NCBI GenBank assembly: GCA_965243335.1
Contig: OZ251545.1
Span: 3,658,001-3,722,000 of the forward strand
Source of the DNA: JAJDXW01 sp965243335
GTDB lineage: Bacteria > Pseudomonadota > Gammaproteobacteria > HK1
Reading direction: 5' to 3'
Length of the DNA stretch: 64,000 nucleotides
In this document: positions 60,328-64,000 of the stretch, piece after piece
How the letters are laid out: each line of letters begins with the position of its first letter
Position numbering within the stretch: position 1 is the stretch's first letter
Notes under the pieces: generated by a model
What the model was told of the DNA's origin: nothing
The model's input: the letters and a program-made list of their open reading frames with translations, nothing else
Database searches by the model: none
Program-made: the position numbers and the translations under genes

Positions 60328-61128
60328 TCAGTGCCGGTACTGCGGCTCCTCCTGGTCCAGGATGCGGCGCAGCGCCCTGAAGTGCCGCTCCGCGAGCAAG
60401 GGCCGGTCCACCGCGAACTGCTCGCGGGCCTTCCGGCGCACGTACTCCGGGATGGTGCGGAGCGCGCCGCCGGTGGAGCGCGCGAGCACCTGGAACATCG
60501 CGGCCCGCTCCAGGTAGTAGAGGTCGGTGAACGCGGAGGCGACGTCGGGGCCGGTCACCACCACCCCGTGGCTCGCCATCATCAGCACGCTGCGGTTGCC
60601 GATCCTGCGGGCGAGACGGTCCCCCTCCTCGGTCGCGTGGGCGAGCCCGTCGTACTCGTCGTCGTAGGCGACCCGGCCGTCGAACATGAGCGCGTTCTGC
60701 TCGCACATCCGGAGCTCCGGGTCCTCGAGGAGGGTGAGCGACGTCGCGTAGGGCATGTGGGTGTGCAGGACCACCACCGCGCTCGGGACGTTCGCGTGGA
60801 TCCGGCTGTGGATGCAGAACGCGGAGGTCTCCACCTCGTTGCTGCCTTCGAGCACGTTGCCGTCCTCGTCGCAGAGCGCCAGCGAGGAGGCGGTGATCTC
60901 GGACCAGTGCCAGCCGTAGGGGTTGATGAGGAAGCGCTTGCCCCGGACCACCCCGTCGTCGTCGGGAACGGCTGCCGAGAAGTGGTTGTCCACCCCCTCG
61001 CTGAGCCCCAGGCGGTGCGCCCAGCGGAGCGAAGCCGCGAGATCGACGCGGATCTGTTCGAGGTCGGAGCCGGGCGCAAGGCCGGTCGCGGGGGCGGGGG
61101 GCCGGAGTTCGGATACGGCGGCGCTCAT
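60328..61128 (-). CDS. Class II aldolase/adducin family protein
   Basis: A 266-aa zinc-dependent class II aldolase-fold protein. The N-terminal part has SLRWAHRLGLSEGVDNHFSA. The zinc ligands are in AVVVLHTHMPYATSL (HxH) and the later His in LMMASHGVVVTGP; the general-base region reads GSNEVETSAFCIHSRIHANV. Family members cleave or epimerise sugar phosphates or hydroxy acids. No direct partner is visible; the same-strand GSAM-like gene is the nearest. The ATG at 61128 is the family start. Confidence 0.85.
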   Translation of the reverse strand: MSAAVSELRPPAPATGLAPGSDLEQIRVDLAASLRWAHRLGLSEGVDNHFSAAVPDDDGVVRGKRFLINPYGWHWSEITASSLALCDEDGNVLEGSNEVETSAFCIHSRIHANVPSAVVVLHTHMPYATSLTLLEDPELRMCEQNALMFDGRVAYDDEYDGLAHATEEGDRLARRIGNRSVLMMASHGVVVTGPDVASAFTDLYYLERAAMFQVLARSTGGALRTIPEYVRRKAREQFAVDRPLLAERHFRALRRILDQEEPQYRH

Positions 61129-61405
61129 GGGGTCTACCCGGTTGGCGGTGAGTTACGGCAAGAATACACCACGGAGCATGTCGGGAAGCGGTTGCGGTCG
61201 AGGGGCGCATCGGACGCTGTTTCGAGCGGATGCCCGCGTCCGCGCCGGAGGGCGACGGGGAACCCGAGAGGCCGTTCTCCCAACGCCCGACCCGGCATCG
61301 ACGCCCAGCTTGGCCGCGAAATGAAACGGCTTCAAGCCCGCTTCGAGCCCGGAGAGCGGGCGGCCATCGCACCGCCGGCGACGCATTCGCCGTTCCTCCG
61401 GGCCT

Positions 61406-62236
61406 TCACCGCACCGTCGGCGTCTCGATGCCGAGCCGCGCGCAGGCGGCCGGCAGCAGCTCCTCCGCCGGTACTCGGAGCATCGTGACGCGCGGGTGCG
61501 GGGGGCGCGCCGCGCCGGGGTCGATCGCGAGCACCGGGCGGTCCATCTCGAGCGCCGCCCCGAGAAAGAGCTCGGTGACCCCGACCGAGAGCGACGTCCC
61601 GACGAAGAGCAGGCAGCTCAGGGTCTGGGCGGCCAGCAGCACCCGGCCCCACTGGTAGTCCGCGTGCTCGTCGTAGGACTCGTCGAACCAGAGGACGTGC
61701 TGGCGGAGCAGGCTCCCGCACGCGGGGCAGCGGGGAAGGTTCGCGGCCACCGGGTCGCGGGCGAAGGCGGTCATGTCGCAGTCCGCGCGGGCGAGCGACC
61801 CGGCGGGCGCGCCGTGCTCGCAGCCCTGCCGCGTGCAGCGCACCCGGTCGGCGCTGCCGTGCACCTTGACGAGCCGTTCGCTGCCGGCGCGTTCGTGCAG
61901 CGGGTCCACGTTCTGGGTGACGAGCAGGAAGCCCCCGGAGCGGGCGGCTTGCCAGCGCTCGAGGGCCGCGAGCGCGTGGTGGGCCGGATTGGGCTGCTTG
62001 TCGAGCACCATGTCGAACCGGCTCGTGTACCAGGACCAGCTCCCCGCCGGGTCGGACTCGAAGAAGCGCCGGGTTCCGAGCTCGGTCACGTCCTTTTTCC
62101 AGATCGCCCCCGGATCGGTTCCGCGAAAGGTCGGGATCCCGCTCGCGAGGCTGATCCCGGCCCCGGTCACGACCACGAGACGGCCGCTTCCGACCGCCTC
62201 GAGCCGCCGCGCGAGGGTGTCCGCCGCGTCGTTCAT
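61406..62236 (-). CDS. Sir2-family NAD-dependent deacylase
   Basis: A 276-aa sirtuin that removes acyl groups from lysine using NAD+. It has LVVVTGAGISLASGIPTFRG (NAD-binding loop), the TQNVDPLHERAG motif, the catalytic His in LVKVHGSADRV, a zinc module with CTRQGC and CPAC, and the VGTSLSVG stretch. Bacterial members deacetylate acetyl-CoA synthetase and other proteins. It adjoins a class III transaminase gene. The ATG at 62236 is the family start. Confidence 0.9.
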   Translation of the reverse strand: MNDAADTLARRLEAVGSGRLVVVTGAGISLASGIPTFRGTDPGAIWKKDVTELGTRRFFESDPAGSWSWYTSRFDMVLDKQPNPAHHALAALERWQAARSGGFLLVTQNVDPLHERAGSERLVKVHGSADRVRCTRQGCEHGAPAGSLARADCDMTAFARDPVAANLPRCPACGSLLRQHVLWFDESYDEHADYQWGRVLLAAQTLSCLLFVGTSLSVGVTELFLGAALEMDRPVLAIDPGAARPPHPRVTMLRVPAEELLPAACARLGIETPTVR

Positions 62237-62411
62237 CGCCCGTCCGTCCCTCCCTCCCCGGAGCCGCCCGCGCGCTCGCCCCCGCCCCGGGCCGCCCCGC
62301 GCGGCGTCGCCTCCGCGGAAGAGCGCCTCACCTTCCGGCGGGGCGCGGGGCGGGGCCGGGTTCGCGCGCCGATCGCCCGCCGCGGGCTTCCGCGCCGGTC
62401 CGGTATCGGGA

Positions 62412-63809
62412 TCACGCCGGCGCTGCGGCGAGCCCGGAAACCTCGTCCAGGGCCGCATCGAGGGCCGCGCCGAGCTTCGCTCCGAGCTCGTCGACGTGCG
62501 CCTCGGTGATGACGAGCGGCGGGGCGAAGGCGAGCCGGTCCCCGACCACCCGCTGGATGAGGCCGTTCGCGCGGGCGTGGCGCCCGACCCGGGCCCCCAC
62601 CCCGAGGCCGGGGTCGAACGGCCGGCGCGCCGCCTTGTCGGCCATGAGCTCGATCCCTGCGAAGAGCCCGTCCCCGCGCACGTCGCCGACCAGGGGATGG
62701 TCGAGGAAGGCGCGCAGGCGCGCCTGGAAGGCCGGAGCGAGCGCCCGCACCCGCCCGACGACGTCCATCTCCTCGTACATCTTCAGCGTCTCGAGGGCGA
62801 CCGCGGTGGTCACCGGATGGCCGGAGTGGGTGAACCCGTGCGCGAACGCGCCCTGCCGGTCGCTCTCGGCGAGCATCGCCTCGTAGACCCTCGCGTTCAC
62901 GAGCACCGCCGAGATCGGGAGGTGGGCGCCGGAGAGCGCCTTGGCGCAGGTCACGACGTCCGGCCGGGCGCCGTAGGTCTCGGACCCCCACATGTTCCCG
63001 GTGCGGCCGAACCCGCAGATCACCTCGTCCGCGATGAACAGCACCTCGTGCCGGTCGAGCACCGCCTGGATGCGGTCGAAGTAGCCGCGGGGCGGGGGGA
63101 TCGCGCCCGCCGCGCCCATCGCCGGCTCGGCGATGAACGCGCCGACCGTGTCCGGCCCTTCCTCGAGGATGAGCCGTTCGAGGTTCGCGGCGAGCCGCTC
63201 CGAGTACGCCTCCTCGCTCTCCCCCTCCTCGTGCCCGCGGTAGTAGTGCGGGGTGTCGGTGTGCCGGAACATCGGCAGCGGGAGGTTGAAGTCCGCGTGC
63301 ATGTCGGCCTTGCCGGAGGCGCTCACCGCCGCGATGGTGCTCCCGTGGTAGCCCATCCGGCGGCCGATGACCTTGGTCTTGCCGGGCCGGCCGGCGGCGT
63401 TGTGGTAGTACCAGGCGAGCTTGATGGCGACGTCGTTGGCTTCCGAGCCCGAGCACTGGAAGAGCGCCTTCGACATCGGGACGGGGGCGATCGCGAGCAG
63501 CCGCTCGGCGAGATCGATCGCGCTCGAGTTCGAGCTGTGCCGGTACGTGTGGTAGTAGCCGAGGGTGCGCATCTGCTCGTAGGCGACCTTCGCGAGCCGC
63601 TCGACGTTGAAGCCGAGCGAGGCGCACCAGAGGCCCGCGGTGCTGTCGAAGAACCGCCGCCCATCTTCGTCGATCACATGGACCCCGTCCCCTCGGCGCA
63701 TGATGGCGGGGCCGGTCGATTCATGGAGCCGAAGGTTCGTCTGGGGGTGGACCATGGACGCGACGTCGCGCGCGTGCGGGGAGTTCGGTCGAAAGGCGGG
63801 CGCGGTCAT
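62412..63809 (-). CDS. Class III aminotransferase (second paralogue)
   Basis: A 465-aa PLP-dependent omega-transaminase. It has RRFFDSTAGLWCASLGFNVE, LFQCSGSEANDVAIKLAWYY, the IADEVICGFGRTGNMWG aspartate region and the PLP lysine in VVTCAKALSGAHLPISA. The C-terminal arm has VGDVRGDGLFAGIELMADKA. It shares the overall layout of the gene at 33801 but differs in key stretches, so substrates may differ. The ATG at 63809 has GAGGAGAACCC upstream; an ATG at 63848 is possible. It is the last gene in the window; 63810-64000 holds no gene. Confidence 0.88.
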   Translation of the reverse strand: MTAPAFRPNSPHARDVASMVHPQTNLRLHESTGPAIMRRGDGVHVIDEDGRRFFDSTAGLWCASLGFNVERLAKVAYEQMRTLGYYHTYRHSSNSSAIDLAERLLAIAPVPMSKALFQCSGSEANDVAIKLAWYYHNAAGRPGKTKVIGRRMGYHGSTIAAVSASGKADMHADFNLPLPMFRHTDTPHYYRGHEEGESEEAYSERLAANLERLILEEGPDTVGAFIAEPAMGAAGAIPPPRGYFDRIQAVLDRHEVLFIADEVICGFGRTGNMWGSETYGARPDVVTCAKALSGAHLPISAVLVNARVYEAMLAESDRQGAFAHGFTHSGHPVTTAVALETLKMYEEMDVVGRVRALAPAFQARLRAFLDHPLVGDVRGDGLFAGIELMADKAARRPFDPGLGVGARVGRHARANGLIQRVVGDRLAFAPPLVITEAHVDELGAKLGAALDAALDEVSGLAAAPA

Positions 63810-64000
63810 CGGGTTCTCCTCGGGGACGGGCGGCGGCTTTCGGGTCACGGGCTCGGGCCGGAGACGCGGGCGCCTCGGTCGAATTCTAGTCCGGGAGCGG
63901 GGCGCGGGATCGGTGGTCTGCCTGCGTTCGCCCTTCGCGCCCGGAGCGCGGCCCTGCTAGCCGCGTCCCGCCGCCATCCGTCCGCCGCCTGCGCCCCCGC

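Noticed and set aside
1..64000. tRNA or rRNA genes
   Set aside because: No TPsiC-like GGTTCGAATC stretches with a matching acceptor stem, and no rRNA blocks, were found by eye on either strand.

Overview
This is a gene-dense, very GC-rich (roughly 70% by eye) bacterial chromosome segment with no rRNA, tRNA or complete insertion sequence visible. An H-NS-type nucleoid protein (4928-5293), TolC/HlyD secretion components and the catabolic gene set point to Pseudomonadota. The many CaiB/BaiF, LLM-flavin, enolase-superfamily, class-III transaminase and EamA genes suit a metabolically broad heterotroph, perhaps marine or host-associated. The class cannot be fixed from this window. Three islands stand out from the metabolic background.

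Layout. 0.4-12.6 kb: a double-domain CaiB/BaiF CoA-transferase; a three-gene nitrile hydratase/thiocyanate hydrolase operon with a split beta subunit; H-NS; a DRG-type GTPase; a run of small-molecule enzymes (ArgE-like, DUF169, PhhB, FAH, CaiB) and a cupin-like gene. 12.7-14.5 kb: a translationally coupled type II restriction-modification pair of lower GC. 14.6-19.3 kb: an enolase-superfamily gene, a gamma-glutamyltransferase and a DUF234-type ATPase preceded by 15-bp tandem repeats. 19.4-26.1 kb: a lower-GC island with a type I-G (formerly I-U) CRISPR interference operon (small ORF-cas3-csb3-csb1-csb2). No cas1/2/4 and no array are visible, and the operon is bracketed by a RES-domain remnant and an IS3 OrfA remnant. 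26.2-38.9 kb: an orphan BrnA-like antitoxin, TauD, AlkB, an acyl-CoA ligase, enolase, LLM, transaminase, glyoxalase-like and hydantoinase B genes.

39.0-53.0 kb is the most interesting part: a peptide natural-product (RiPP) cluster. It has two NHLP (nitrile hydratase leader peptide) precursors, one apparently without a core. It has three tandemly duplicated short precursors sharing a DELQDVAAG leader motif, a fourth precursor with an ITGG leader, and the complete NHLM export system (C39-peptidase ABC, second ABC, HlyD, TolC). The candidate maturation proteins are one B12-type radical SAM enzyme and a phage gpK-like protein with a degenerate JAB domain and an NlpC/P60 protease. The candidate cores lack Cys and are rich in Trp, Asp and His, and no lanthipeptide synthetase or YcaO gene is present. 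The cluster sits between hydantoinase B (37.1-38.9 kb) and hydantoinase A (53.7-55.8 kb), which are normally adjacent.

53.0-64.0 kb: hydantoinase A, an Rpn-type nuclease, an EamA transporter, a GSAM-like aminotransferase, a class II aldolase, a sirtuin and a second class-III transaminase. A dispersed repeat of about 290 bp occurs as two full copies in inverted orientation (6.7 and 53.2 kb) and two partial copies (0.05 and 55.9 kb). Many operons use ATGA or GTGA stop/start overlaps.
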